Positions 25,355 through 33,883 of a stretch of 64,000 bases of DNA are shown here, one piece after another. Numbering within the stretch: position 1 is the first letter of the stretch; the number at the start of each line of letters is the position of its first letter. The notes under the pieces are model-generated. The model made no database searches and was not told the origin of the DNA. It was given only the letters and a program-made list of their open reading frames with translations. The position numbers and the translations under genes were made by a program. The stretch comes from JAGNLA01 sp964639885 (GTDB lineage: Bacteria > Caldisericota > Caldisericia > JAAYUI01). The stretch lies in contig CAZXEH010000001.1 in the NCBI GenBank assembly GCA_964639885.1, positions 229,710 through 293,709 on the forward strand, given 5' to 3'.

Positions 25355-26740
25355 ATGCAGGAGCTTTTCAAGGCAATCCCCCAGGTCTCGGCGATAATTG
25401 ACGATCCGTCGTTTTCAAAAAAGTATGGACACATCAGACAAGATTTTGTGACAAATCTTCTCCGCGACGGGCTTGAGTCGGTCCGATCCAGCATCAAAGA
25501 CGGAAAAATCACCGATGTCAAAGGTGTTGAAAAGGCTGTCTCAAAGATGGTCGACGCCAAGCTTTCAATTCTCCTCAATCCTTCGCTCATCCGGGTTGTC
25601 AATGCAACGGGAATTGTCCTCCACACCAATCTTGGCAGAGCTCCAATGATGCCAAACCCAAAACTGTTCAACATCCTCGAAGGATACTGCAACCTTGAGT
25701 ACGACCTCAGGGAAGGTGTGAGAGGTAAACGTGGAGTTCACGTCAGGTCTGTCCTGCAGGTTATGACAGGGGCGCAATCGGTTGTGGTCGTAAACAACAA
25801 TGCCGCCGCCTTGCTTTTGCTCCTGAAAACCCACGCCGATGGCAAAGAGGTAATCGTTTCGAGGGGAGAGCTGATCGAACTTGGCGGATCGTTCAGGCTG
25901 CCTGAAGTGATGCAGGCTTCGGGCGCAATCCTTCGCGAAGTCGGCACAACCAATCGAACCCATCTCAAGGATTACGCGGCAGCAATCAACGAAAAAACGG
26001 CAATGATCCTCAAGGTTCACCCATCAAACTACGCAATCAGGGGTTTCACAACCTGCCCGAACAATGCAGAGCTTTCCCAGCTGGCAAAAGAGAAGGGAAT
26101 AATCTACTGCAACGACATCGGCTCAGGACTAATTAGACGAATTGACCACCCGAAGTTCAAGGATGAACCCTGCCTTTCAGAGGCTCTGGCAGATGGAGCA
26201 GACGCAGTGCTTTTCTCCGGCGACAAACTTTTGGGCGGAACCCAGGCTGGATTTATTGTTGGCACAGAAAAAGTTGCCGGCGCATGTGGCAAGCTGCCGA
26301 TGATGAGGAGCTTGAGGCTTGCAAAGGCGCACATGTGCATGCTTGAAGAAACGCTCAGGGTCTGGCTCATGCCTGACGCCGAGGTGATCAAGAGAAATCC
26401 TGTGCTCAGGATGATTTCAAGGTCTGATGAGGAACTGAAACTCCACGCCGAAAAACTATTGGAAATGGTCAAAAAAGCCATACCTGAATCAAAACCCGAA
26501 GGGACAAGCCTTGTTGGTCAGATGGGTGGTGGAACGCTTCCCGACGTCGATTTCAACTCTTTCGGAATCAGACTTACATGGAAAGGTGCAGCCCAGGATT
26601 TGCTCTCAAAGCTGAGATCGCATTCAACGCCTGTCATTGCCAGAATCGAGGATGATTCAGTCGTGATAGATACAAGGTGCATCCTCCCCGGTGAGGACGA
26701 AATCGTAGCCCAGGCCATCAAAAACGCCTATGAACACTGA
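25355..26740 (+). CDS. selA: L-seryl-tRNA(Sec) selenium transferase
   Basis: SelA converts Ser-tRNA(Sec) to Sec-tRNA(Sec) using selenophosphate and PLP. The 461-residue protein is full length. The PLP lysine lies in 'SGDKLLGGTQAG' (about residue 290) and the N-terminal 'ATGIVLHTNLGRAPM' is characteristic. AAGGAGG precedes the ATG. selB, selD and selC are not in this window, so selenocysteine use is implied but not shown. It overlaps nth by 11 bp. Confidence 0.95.
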   Translation: MQELFKAIPQVSAIIDDPSFSKKYGHIRQDFVTNLLRDGLESVRSSIKDGKITDVKGVEKAVSKMVDAKLSILLNPSLIRVVNATGIVLHTNLGRAPMMPNPKLFNILEGYCNLEYDLREGVRGKRGVHVRSVLQVMTGAQSVVVVNNNAAALLLLLKTHADGKEVIVSRGELIELGGSFRLPEVMQASGAILREVGTTNRTHLKDYAAAINEKTAMILKVHPSNYAIRGFTTCPNNAELSQLAKEKGIIYCNDIGSGLIRRIDHPKFKDEPCLSEALADGADAVLFSGDKLLGGTQAGFIVGTEKVAGACGKLPMMRSLRLAKAHMCMLEETLRVWLMPDAEVIKRNPVLRMISRSDEELKLHAEKLLEMVKKAIPESKPEGTSLVGQMGGGTLPDVDFNSFGIRLTWKGAAQDLLSKLRSHSTPVIARIEDDSVVIDTRCILPGEDEIVAQAIKNAYEH

Positions 26741-27362
26741 CGCCGAAAAAGCGATACGAATCCTCATGAAACACTGGAGCGGCGATGAGTTCGCCGTTTT
26801 CAACAAACATGACCCTTGGAGGATTCTGGTTTCTGGAATCATCTCCCACCGCACCAATGATAACGTGACTTATCCAGCCACACAGAGGCTTTTCGACAGG
26901 TGGCCAGATATAATGGCAATGTCCGAAGCCGATCCTGACGATGTGGCTAAAACAATCTACCCTGCTGGATTTTATCAGACCAAAGCTGGAAGGCTTGTGG
27001 AAATTGCAAACGACATAATCGAAAGATTCAAAGGGGTGGTTCCCGACAACATGGAGCAACTCCTGACTATAAAAGGTGTTGGAAGAAAGACGGCCAATCT
27101 CATCCTTACCTTCGGATACCACACTCCGGCGATAGTTGTTGATACCCATGTTCATCGAATCAGCAACAGGACCGGTTGGGTTGAGACGAAAATTCCCGAA
27201 GAGACCGAAAAGGAACTCGAACGTCTCCTCCCGGAAGAACTTTGGATTGTATCAAACGAGCTTCTGGTCAGGCTTGGTCAGACCATCTGCAGACCGATTG
27301 GCCCGAAATGCAGCATTTGCCATATTTCCTCATATTGCAAAGTTGGTAAAGGTTTGGAGTAA
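26730..27362 (+). CDS. nth: Endonuclease III
   Basis: The bifunctional DNA glycosylase/AP lyase acts on oxidised pyrimidines. The helix-hairpin-helix 'IKGVGRKTANLIL' contains the catalytic Lys, and 'VVDTHVHRISNR' the catalytic Asp. The 4Fe-4S ligands are spaced C-x6-C-x2-C-x5-C near the end. At 210 residues it is full length. Last gene of the operon starting at 24552. Confidence 0.95.
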   Translation: MNTDAEKAIRILMKHWSGDEFAVFNKHDPWRILVSGIISHRTNDNVTYPATQRLFDRWPDIMAMSEADPDDVAKTIYPAGFYQTKAGRLVEIANDIIERFKGVVPDNMEQLLTIKGVGRKTANLILTFGYHTPAIVVDTHVHRISNRTGWVETKIPEETEKELERLLPEELWIVSNELLVRLGQTICRPIGPKCSICHISSYCKVGKGLE

Positions 27363-27369
27363 AGAGGTA

Positions 27370-27397
27370 TTGACAAACCTGCAGGGGGGTCTATAAT
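27370..27397 (+). promoter_or_regulatory. Promoter of speD
   Basis: TTGACA (27370-27375) and TATAAT (27392-27397) are spaced 16 bp. The -10 box overlaps an in-frame ATG at 27396, which therefore cannot be the speD start. Confidence 0.8.
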
Positions 27398-27437
27398 GCA
27401 ATGCGTTTTACAGATTCCACAAAAGGAGGATTATGAG

Positions 27438-27839
27438 TTGTACACAAACGGTACCCACCTTATGTGCGAATTTTCGGGGTGTGATGCCCGGATAATAGGC
27501 GATGTTGACGCCGTCCGCGACATCCTGTTTAAAGCAGCCACCGAAGCCAAGGCAGAGATCATGGAAGTTTCCTTCCATCGTTTCTTCCCGCAAGGAGTTT
27601 CCGGCGTTGTGGTGATCTCGGAGAGCCATCTCTCCATCCACTCGTGGCCGGAATATGGTTATGCTGCTGTGGATATCTACACTTGTGGAGATCACACAGA
27701 CCCTGAAGCCGCACTGCAGTATTGTGCTAGGGCGTTCGGAGCGACTGCTACCGACATTGTGAAGGTGAACAGAGGACTGCCGAAAGTTAACGGTGAGTTC
27801 ACCTACGAAGTCGTAAACAAGGCAAATTCACACTCATAA
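27438..27839 (+). CDS. speD: S-adenosylmethionine decarboxylase proenzyme
   Basis: SpeD makes decarboxylated SAM for spermidine synthesis. It self-cleaves at Glu-Ser in 'VVISESHLSIHSWPE' to form its pyruvoyl group. 'YGYAAVDIYTCGDH' holds the proton-donor Cys and processing His. The start should be TTG at 27438, 8 bases after AGGAGG (27424-27429), giving MYTNGTHLMCEFSGCD, which matches the family start. An upstream ATG at 27396 lies inside the promoter. About 133 residues. A bidirectional terminator follows. Confidence 0.93.
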   Translation: MYTNGTHLMCEFSGCDARIIGDVDAVRDILFKAATEAKAEIMEVSFHRFFPQGVSGVVVISESHLSIHSWPEYGYAAVDIYTCGDHTDPEAALQYCARAFGATATDIVKVNRGLPKVNGEFTYEVVNKANSHS

Positions 27840-27861
27840 TCTCCTTGATACAGTGATTGAC

Positions 27862-27888
27862 AAAGCCCCGGACAGACCGGGGCTTTTT
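27862..27888. terminator. Bidirectional terminator between speD and the glycosylase gene
   Basis: GCCCCGG (27865-27871) and CCGGGGC (27877-27883) form a stem with AAA and TTTTT flanks. It can serve the convergent genes on both sides. Confidence 0.85.
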
Positions 27889-27891
27889 GTT

Positions 27892-28326
27892 TTATCGGCG
27901 GGTTTTCTCCCAATTCTCAATCTCACCCGGCATGACTTTGAATATAGGATTTGGCGGGATTGTTTTGAAATTCATAATTTCTTCAAGTTTGATCATGTCC
28001 CTTTTCTCAAGTTTTGATTTGAGGTGTTGAAATTCGTAAGTCAGCTGACCATCTGTAACAGACATGATCTCGAGTTCCGGGTTTAGATTTATCTTGGTTC
28101 CATCAAACCGGTAACACCTTTTTTGTGATTCAATCAGGACATGAGTCAGGAATACATCCAACGCCATTACCGGGTTGCTCATTCCCTTGAATCGTGTTAG
28201 CTGCGGGTGGTTTTTATAACCCAGGGTTTCACCAAGAAGCACTTTTCTGGCAAGCAGACCTTCCCTCCACACGGCAAGCAATCCTTTGCAGTCAAGATAC
28301 ATCGGATGGAGCGACCATAATCTCAT
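27892..28326 (-). CDS. Pyrimidine dimer DNA glycosylase/endonuclease V family protein
   Basis: The 144-residue protein begins 'MRLWSLHPMYLDCKGLLAVWREGLLA' (shown as the family's usual opening, residues 1-26) followed by 'GYKNHPQLTRFKG', typical of the Pyr_excise family of bacterial T4 DenV relatives. It should excise UV dimers through its N-terminal amine after Met removal. A TATCAT box lies 6 bases before the ATG but the -35 is poor, so a leaderless start is possible only. Divergent from the CstR-like gene. Confidence 0.8.
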   Translation of the reverse strand: MRLWSLHPMYLDCKGLLAVWREGLLARKVLLGETLGYKNHPQLTRFKGMSNPVMALDVFLTHVLIESQKRCYRFDGTKINLNPELEIMSVTDGQLTYEFQHLKSKLEKRDMIKLEEIMNFKTIPPNPIFKVMPGEIENWEKTRR

Positions 28327-28398
28327 GTCTGGATGATAGCGGTTTTTGCTTGGGCATGCTGCTTGTTTTGTTTTACTTTCGATTAAATTGGCAGGTTG

Positions 28399-28427
28399 TT
28401 GATTTTATCCATATTTTACGGTAAATT
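28399..28427 (+). promoter_or_regulatory. Promoter of the CstR-like operon (leaderless)
   Basis: TTGATT (28399-28404) and TAAATT (28422-28427) are spaced 17 bp. The GTG at 28435 is 7 bases after the -10 box. Confidence 0.55.
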
Positions 28428-28434
28428 CGGGTTC

Positions 28435-28695
28435 GTGACAGACGAAACAAAGGACCAGATACTGCGTAGGCTGGCAAGGATCGAAGGCCAGATAAGGGGT
28501 TTGTCCAGGATGATCGGTGCGGAGGAATCCTGTGAGGAGATCGCAAATCAGGTGCAGGCTGTCAGATCAGCAATAAACCGTGTTGGGTTCATGATTTTGG
28601 AGAAAAAACTCACCGAATGTCTTGTCGAGGGAAAACTCGATGAAACAAAGGTGGAATCATTGCACAAGCTATTGATAAAACTCGCTGGATCATGA
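28435..28695 (+). CDS. CsoR-family repressor, CstR-like persulfide sensor
   Basis: The 86-residue all-helical protein has the family opening 'ILRRLARIEGQIRGL'. Alignment with the CsoR core places Cys33 and Cys62 at the two conserved Cys positions, 29 apart. The position of the copper-ligand His, four residues before the second Cys, is Lys58. Loss of that His with both Cys kept is what separates persulfide-sensing CstR proteins from copper-sensing CsoR, so sulfur sensing is the better call. The GTG start is leaderless. It lies 10 bp upstream of the FAD oxidase gene. A matching operator occurs at 35216-35232. Confidence 0.85.
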   Translation: MTDETKDQILRRLARIEGQIRGLSRMIGAEESCEEIANQVQAVRSAINRVGFMILEKKLTECLVEGKLDETKVESLHKLLIKLAGS

Positions 28696-28705
28696 AAGGA
28701 GAACG

Positions 28706-30181
28706 ATGAAAATCCGAGAGATTTATGAAAAGATCAAGGCTGCAGGTATTCAAGCCGAAAACAGCCCTTTTGAGTGCCAGTTTTATGGCTATGACGTAAC
28801 CCCTCTCCCAAAGGAAGCATATTACATCTTTAACGGTCACACACCACAAATCATTACAAGACCCAAGAATGCTGAGGAAGTCTCGTTTATTCTCTCAACT
28901 GCAACAGCTGAGGGGATTCCGGTCACGCCGCGTGGTGGTGGAACATCCGGCTATTTCCAGAGCGTTCCAAGAAAACGCGGAATCCTGATTGAAACTCTTG
29001 CACTCGACGAAATCGGAACAGTCAACCCTGACACACTGACAGTCACAGTCGGTTCAGGCGTTATCTGGTCTGAGCTTGAGTGGGAGCTGAAGAAGAACGG
29101 TTACTGCCTCAAAACATACCCGACATCGTTCAGATCATCGACAATCGCCGGCTGGATGCAAACTGAGGGTGCCGGAGTCGGCTCGCTCATGTTTGGAAAC
29201 ATCAAAAAACTCATTTCTAGGATTGAAGCGGTCATGCCAAGTGGCGAGATTGTCACCCTGAAAAAGGGCGACGGTATGAAGACAGGCAAAGGTTCAATCA
29301 GCTTCGATGACTTCTTCAAATCAGAAGGCATGATGGGTCTGATCACAAAAGTTGACATCTCGGTGAGAAAACTGCCAGCTTCAACATCAACCCAGCTCCT
29401 CATGTTCAAGGACAACGCACACTTTGCAACCCACGCCAAAGCAATCTCGACCCTCCCGTCAATCTATTTCGTTGAATTTGTAAACGGAGCCTATCTCGAC
29501 CTGCTCAGGCTCGGAAAATTCCACGCTCCACCTCACACCGAAGAAAACGTTTCAGCCGTCATCAGGTTTGAAGGCGACGACAAAGATGTGAAGGCTGGAG
29601 TTGAAGCGCTCAAGAATCTCGCAGCCTCAGACTCGTCAATTAAAGTGCTCGACACTCACGAGGCTGAAGAGGAATACGCAGAAAGACTCGACTATTTCAG
29701 GATCAAGTGCGCCTTCCCGTCAGTCACGCCGGCAGACATCCAGGTTCCAACAGCCGGACTTGGCAAGATGCTCGACAAATGCTCAAAATTCCCGTTCAAG
29801 CTTGGCTACAAGGGCGAACTCCTCTCGCCAGACAACAGCGGCATCATGTTCTTCATGGTGCTTGGCAACGAGCTTTCAATCGTCAGGTTCATGTCAACAG
29901 CTCCGTACCAGATGGAGATCATCTTCAACGCAATGAGGCTTGGCGGTGGACCAAACGGTGGAATCGGAATGCTCAACACCCCATACATCTACGGGCTGAG
30001 GACTTACAAGGAAAGAATTGGATTCACCGAAAAGAAGGAAGCCATTGACCCTGCATGGATCATGAATCCGGGCAAGTGGCCCGATCCTCCTTTCTATCTG
30101 AGACCATACATCTATTTCACGGGAATGAAGTGCCTGGAGCCAGTGTGTGCAATTGTCGGCGGCATCAGGAGGAGGTGGTAG
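28706..30181 (+). CDS. FAD-binding oxidoreductase (GlcD type)
   Basis: The 491-residue FAD_binding_4 enzyme has 'VTPRGGGTSGYFQSVP', the PP-loop that holds FAD, and a C-terminal FAD-linked oxidase cap ('AIDPAWIMNPGKW'). Relatives oxidise glycolate, lactate or similar hydroxy acids; substrate unknown here. AAAGGAG precedes the ATG. The stop abuts the ATG of the Fe-S subunit, so they form a two-subunit complex. Confidence 0.88.
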   Translation: MKIREIYEKIKAAGIQAENSPFECQFYGYDVTPLPKEAYYIFNGHTPQIITRPKNAEEVSFILSTATAEGIPVTPRGGGTSGYFQSVPRKRGILIETLALDEIGTVNPDTLTVTVGSGVIWSELEWELKKNGYCLKTYPTSFRSSTIAGWMQTEGAGVGSLMFGNIKKLISRIEAVMPSGEIVTLKKGDGMKTGKGSISFDDFFKSEGMMGLITKVDISVRKLPASTSTQLLMFKDNAHFATHAKAISTLPSIYFVEFVNGAYLDLLRLGKFHAPPHTEENVSAVIRFEGDDKDVKAGVEALKNLAASDSSIKVLDTHEAEEEYAERLDYFRIKCAFPSVTPADIQVPTAGLGKMLDKCSKFPFKLGYKGELLSPDNSGIMFFMVLGNELSIVRFMSTAPYQMEIIFNAMRLGGGPNGGIGMLNTPYIYGLRTYKERIGFTEKKEAIDPAWIMNPGKWPDPPFYLRPYIYFTGMKCLEPVCAIVGGIRRRW

Positions 30182-31378
30182 ATGAAGAACAAATATCCAC
30201 TCGTAAGGGAACAGATCAGAAAATGCATCCAGTGCGGTTCATGCAGGGTCAACTGCCCGACAGCAAACGAAGTCGGCTGGCTCTCATGCTCCCCAAGGGC
30301 AAAAGTTCTTTACGCCAGAGACTACATCTATGGCAGATGGCCGTCAAAGGTCAAGATGAACAAGGAATTCGCACAGAGACTCTACCAGTGCACCCTCTGC
30401 GGTCGCTGCAAGGTTGAGTGCATCACAGACATTGATTTCCCAGATGTCTGGATAGAATTGCGCGGACTGGTCAACGACGCAGGCGTGAAGCTGGACATCG
30501 TTGAAACGGTCAATGGGATTCTCACCACAAAAAAGAACGTTGCCGACCAGCCAAACGATGAGCGAGCCAACTGGCTCAAGAGGGCAAAACTCAGCTTCGA
30601 CCCAACAAAGGTTGAAAAAGCCGATGTGGTCTACTTTGTTGGCTGCATGAGCTCCTATTACCCACAAGCCCAGTCGCTTGCAAGGGCAATGGGTCAGATT
30701 CTTGACGCAGCCGGCATCAAATTCGCAATCATGGGTTCCGATGAGCACTGCTGCGGTTTCCCGTCAATCACGACCGGCAAGGTTGAAGAAGCCAAGGCTT
30801 TCATGAACCACAATCTCGAGGCCATCAAGAAGTTCGGTGCAAAGACTGTTGTTGCCACCTGTCCAGCTTGCACGAGCATGTGGAAGAAGGAATATCCTCA
30901 TCTCTCCCACAAACCACTCGATTTTGAGGTTATGCACTCAACCCAGTTCGTTTTGAAGCTCCTCAAGGACAAGAAACTTACGCTCACCCAGCCAAAGGAA
31001 CCGCTCACGGTCACATTCCATGACGGATGCGACCTTGGCAGGAACGGTGGAATCTATGACGAACCAAGGGAAATCCTTGGCATGCTCCCGGGTGTGACGT
31101 TCATCGAGCACCCTGAGTCAAAAGACGTCAGCAACTGCTGCGGATCAGGCGGAGACCTGCTGATGACCAACCCTGAAATGGCAGACCAGATCGGGCAGAA
31201 GCGTGCAAGATCGCTTGCTGAAGTCGCTCCCGTTGTCGTCACCTGCTGCCCATCATGCAGAAAACAGCTCAAGGACACGGCAAAGCGTGCGGAAGTGAAA
31301 CTTGACTCTGCCGACCTCCTCGAAATGATTGTAAACCTGCTCCCAAAACCTGAAAAGCCTGAAGAACCTAAGGCCTGA
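30182..31378 (+). CDS. Fe-S oxidoreductase subunit (GlcF/HdrD-like)
   Basis: The 398-residue protein has two N-terminal 4Fe-4S motifs, 'CIQCGSCRVNCP' and 'CTLCGRCKVEC'. Two CCG domains follow: 'DEHCCGFPS' with an upstream 'GCM', and 'NCCGSGGD' with an upstream 'GCD'. The CCG Cys motif binds noncubane clusters in heterodisulfide reductases. It should pass electrons from the FAD subunit to a membrane or thiol carrier. A terminator follows. Confidence 0.9.
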   Translation: MKNKYPLVREQIRKCIQCGSCRVNCPTANEVGWLSCSPRAKVLYARDYIYGRWPSKVKMNKEFAQRLYQCTLCGRCKVECITDIDFPDVWIELRGLVNDAGVKLDIVETVNGILTTKKNVADQPNDERANWLKRAKLSFDPTKVEKADVVYFVGCMSSYYPQAQSLARAMGQILDAAGIKFAIMGSDEHCCGFPSITTGKVEEAKAFMNHNLEAIKKFGAKTVVATCPACTSMWKKEYPHLSHKPLDFEVMHSTQFVLKLLKDKKLTLTQPKEPLTVTFHDGCDLGRNGGIYDEPREILGMLPGVTFIEHPESKDVSNCCGSGGDLLMTNPEMADQIGQKRARSLAEVAPVVVTCCPSCRKQLKDTAKRAEVKLDSADLLEMIVNLLPKPEKPEEPKA

Positions 31379-31392
31379 ATTTAACAACAAAC

Positions 31393-31426
31393 AAACCGGC
31401 TGTCTTTTTTGGCAGCCGGTTTTGAT
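31393..31426 (+). terminator. Terminator of the CstR-like/FAD/Fe-S operon
   Basis: AAACCGGCTG (31393-31402) pairs with CAGCCGGTTT (31413-31422) around a T-rich loop, then TGATTT. Confidence 0.8.
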
Positions 31427-31429
31427 TTC

Positions 31430-31459
31430 CTGACAAACCTGACATATCCATCGTACAAT
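31430..31459 (+). promoter_or_regulatory. Promoter of the DUF1566 gene
   Basis: CTGACA (31430-31435) and TACAAT (31454-31459) are spaced 18 bp. GAAAGAGG precedes the ATG at 31479. Confidence 0.5.
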
Positions 31460-31478
31460 TGACAGGAAAGAGGCAAAC

Positions 31479-32732
31479 ATGACAAACTGGATTCTGGCAA
31501 TCATTCTGGCAGCAAGCTCGCTGGTTGTTTCAACAAAAACCGAGACAAAGGCAACCTACCCAATTGTGGACACCAACCAGACAAAATGCTATGCAAGCAT
31601 GTATGAGATTTCCCCGCCAGCCAAAAACCAGGATTATTACGGTCAGGATGCCCAATTTTCTGGAAATCAGCCTTCGTACAAGGACAACGGCGATGGAACC
31701 ATCACCGACAACGTAACAGGCCTCATGTGGGTGAAAGCTCGCGGATTAAAAGTGAGCTGGGATGATGCTGCTGCAGGAGCAGAAAAATGCACAGCTGGAA
31801 AGTACAATGACTGGAGAATGCCGACAATAAAGGAGCTTTACTCTCTCATAGAATTCACAGGCAAATGCAGGTCTTTTGACAGCACCAGAGATTGCATCCC
31901 TTACATCGATACAAAATTCTTCGAGTTCAAGTATGGCGAAACCTCAAAGGGCGAAAGAATAATAGACTGCCAGGACTGGTCATCAACAACCTATGTGAGC
32001 ACAACAATGAACGGCAACCTGACAGCATTCGGAGTCAATTTCGCTGATGGCAGAATAAAAGGCTATCCGAAAACCGCCAAAAATCCTGAAGGCGTGAAGA
32101 CGACAAAACTCTATGTGAGATATGTCAGGGGAAACTCCGACTACGGCAAAAACAAGTTTGTAGACAACAAGGACAAGACCATCTCCGACGCCGCAACCGG
32201 CCTGATGTGGAGTCAGGATGACAGTGCAAAAGGTGTAAATTGGAAAGAAGCGCTTGAGTGGGTTCAGAAAAAGAATGATGAAAAATACCTCGGCTACTCC
32301 GACTGGAGACTGCCAAACGCCAAAGAGCTCCAGTCAATTGTCGACTATACCAGGTCTCCCGACACCACCAGGTCGCCAGCCATTGACCCGCTCTTCAATT
32401 GCACATCAATAAAAAATGAAGGCAAAAACGACGATTTTCCGTTCTACTGGACAAACACGACCCATTTTGACAACATGGGTGGCGTGTATGTCTGTTTTGG
32501 AAGAGGGCTTGGTTTCATGACCTTTGGCCCACCACCAAGACCAATGAATGTCACAGCCGATCCACTACCGCCTGGTGGAGGAAAACCGGTTTTGATGGAT
32601 GTTCATGGTGCAGGATGCCAGCGATCTGACCCAAAGGAAGGAAACCCGGCTGATTATCCGGTTGGCAAAGGGCCGCAAGGCGATGTGATCAGGATTTATA
32701 ACTACGTCAGGCTTGTGAGAAATATAAAATAA
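31479..32732 (+). CDS. Secreted DUF1566 (Lcl C-terminal domain) protein
   Basis: The 417-residue protein has a short signal peptide and two DUF1566 domains. Each opens with the DxxDxTI-D-x2-TGLMW signature ('GDGTITDNVTGLMWVK' and 'KDKTISDAATGLMWSQ') and carries 'DWRMPT/DWRLPN..EL'. The fold is C-type-lectin/formylglycine-enzyme-like. It is presumably a surface binding protein. It stands alone with its own promoter. Confidence 0.85.
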   Translation: MTNWILAIILAASSLVVSTKTETKATYPIVDTNQTKCYASMYEISPPAKNQDYYGQDAQFSGNQPSYKDNGDGTITDNVTGLMWVKARGLKVSWDDAAAGAEKCTAGKYNDWRMPTIKELYSLIEFTGKCRSFDSTRDCIPYIDTKFFEFKYGETSKGERIIDCQDWSSTTYVSTTMNGNLTAFGVNFADGRIKGYPKTAKNPEGVKTTKLYVRYVRGNSDYGKNKFVDNKDKTISDAATGLMWSQDDSAKGVNWKEALEWVQKKNDEKYLGYSDWRLPNAKELQSIVDYTRSPDTTRSPAIDPLFNCTSIKNEGKNDDFPFYWTNTTHFDNMGGVYVCFGRGLGFMTFGPPPRPMNVTADPLPPGGGKPVLMDVHGAGCQRSDPKEGNPADYPVGKGPQGDVIRIYNYVRLVRNIK

Positions 32733-32904
32733 AGCAAAACTTTATTTAAATCAAAATCCAGATTTGCTTCACATATTATTATGAAATTCGTACGAACCAG
32801 CCTCTTTTTGTGCAGAATAAAAACCGATTTTTGTTTTCAAAAAAATTACTTTACAATTTTGAATAGTTTTGCAAAATAGTTGCAGTTTGTCCAAGGAGTA
32901 AAGC

Positions 32905-33501
32905 ATGAAAACGAAAATCGGTCGCGTAAACCTTCTTTATCCAGCAGTAACAGTCCTGGCAGGTTCAATAGTAGATGGCAAAACATCATTTACAACAATC
33001 ACCCATGTTGGAATCATGGATCTCCAGACCGTCTCGATCTCGGTTCGCAAGGAGCACTTCATCAACGGCGGACTCCAGAAGAACAACACATACAGTATAA
33101 ACATCCCATCAGTCGACATGATCAGGGAGGTTGACCTTTGCGGTCACATTTCCGGCAGGGATTATGACAAGAGTGTAAATTTTGACATCTTCTACGGCAA
33201 TCTGAAAACTGCCCCGATGATAAAGCAGTGCCATATCAACATGGAGTGCGTAATCACCCACACCATCGACCTTCCAAACTACATCGTCTATGTAGGTAAA
33301 ATCAGCGCCACATACTGCGACAGCGACATGCTGAAGAACAAAAAGGTTGACATGGACAAGGTTCAGCCGATCATGTTCTCGATGCAGGATTATGGCTACT
33401 GGAACATCAACCGCAGGTTTGCAGAGGCTGGATTCCCGTTCAAGCAGATTGTCGACAAATATCAGGAAGAGGAGCTCAACAGAGCCATTCTGGAGGGCTG
33501 A
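32905..33501 (+). CDS. Flavin reductase-like (FMN-binding split barrel) protein
   Basis: The 198-residue protein fits the flavin reductase family of anaerobic-type FMN proteins: 'VNLLYPAVTVLAGSIVDGKTSF' at the start (split here at residue 29) and 'TYSINIPSVDMI' later. It binds FMN and often partners with rubredoxin or Fe-S flavoproteins. Upstream 172 bp are AT-rich with AAGGAG before the ATG. The stop overlaps the next ORF as TGATG. Confidence 0.82.
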   Translation: MKTKIGRVNLLYPAVTVLAGSIVDGKTSFTTITHVGIMDLQTVSISVRKEHFINGGLQKNNTYSINIPSVDMIREVDLCGHISGRDYDKSVNFDIFYGNLKTAPMIKQCHINMECVITHTIDLPNYIVYVGKISATYCDSDMLKNKKVDMDKVQPIMFSMQDYGYWNINRRFAEAGFPFKQIVDKYQEEELNRAILEG

Positions 33502-33812
33502 TGATCTTCATCGTTTGCTGGAATCAGGAAAGACTCGCCCTCATCTCATCAAAACTTGGCAGTAAGGCATTCGAGAACGAAACAGCAGATGGAGCATATG
33601 CCTGCAAGAGAATCAAGGAACTAAAGCCTGATTTTGTTATCCTTGATCTTGGCACCCGAGCTTCTCATTCACTGGCAACAGCAGGTGGTCTTGGCAAGTC
33701 AGATTCAAAAATTATTTTTGTTGATGGAACATCAGAAAACATTGACAAAGCCAGAAAGATATTCCCCAATGCTGTTTTTGCCACAATCGAATCCCTGTCC
33801 AACAGCTTTTAA
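33501..33812 (+). CDS. Small receiver-like protein of unknown function
   Basis: The 103-residue protein resembles the first half of a response-regulator receiver ('DFVILDLG' at the phosphoacceptor strand) but lacks the acidic pair at its N-terminus. It may be a pseudo-receiver or an unrelated Rossmann-like fold. Coupling to the flavin reductase by TGATG suggests joint function. I do not recognise a named family. Confidence 0.7.
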   Translation: MIFIVCWNQERLALISSKLGSKAFENETADGAYACKRIKELKPDFVILDLGTRASHSLATAGGLGKSDSKIIFVDGTSENIDKARKIFPNAVFATIESLSNSF

Positions 33813-33883
33813 CAATACCCAAACATACTTAGGTAACATTTCACTGAGAAATCCAATATACTGGCAATGAAAAGGAGAGTGTC

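Noticed and set aside
27396..27437. ATG at 27396 as speD start
   Set aside because: It overlaps the TATAAT box; the added residues do not fit the family N-terminus.
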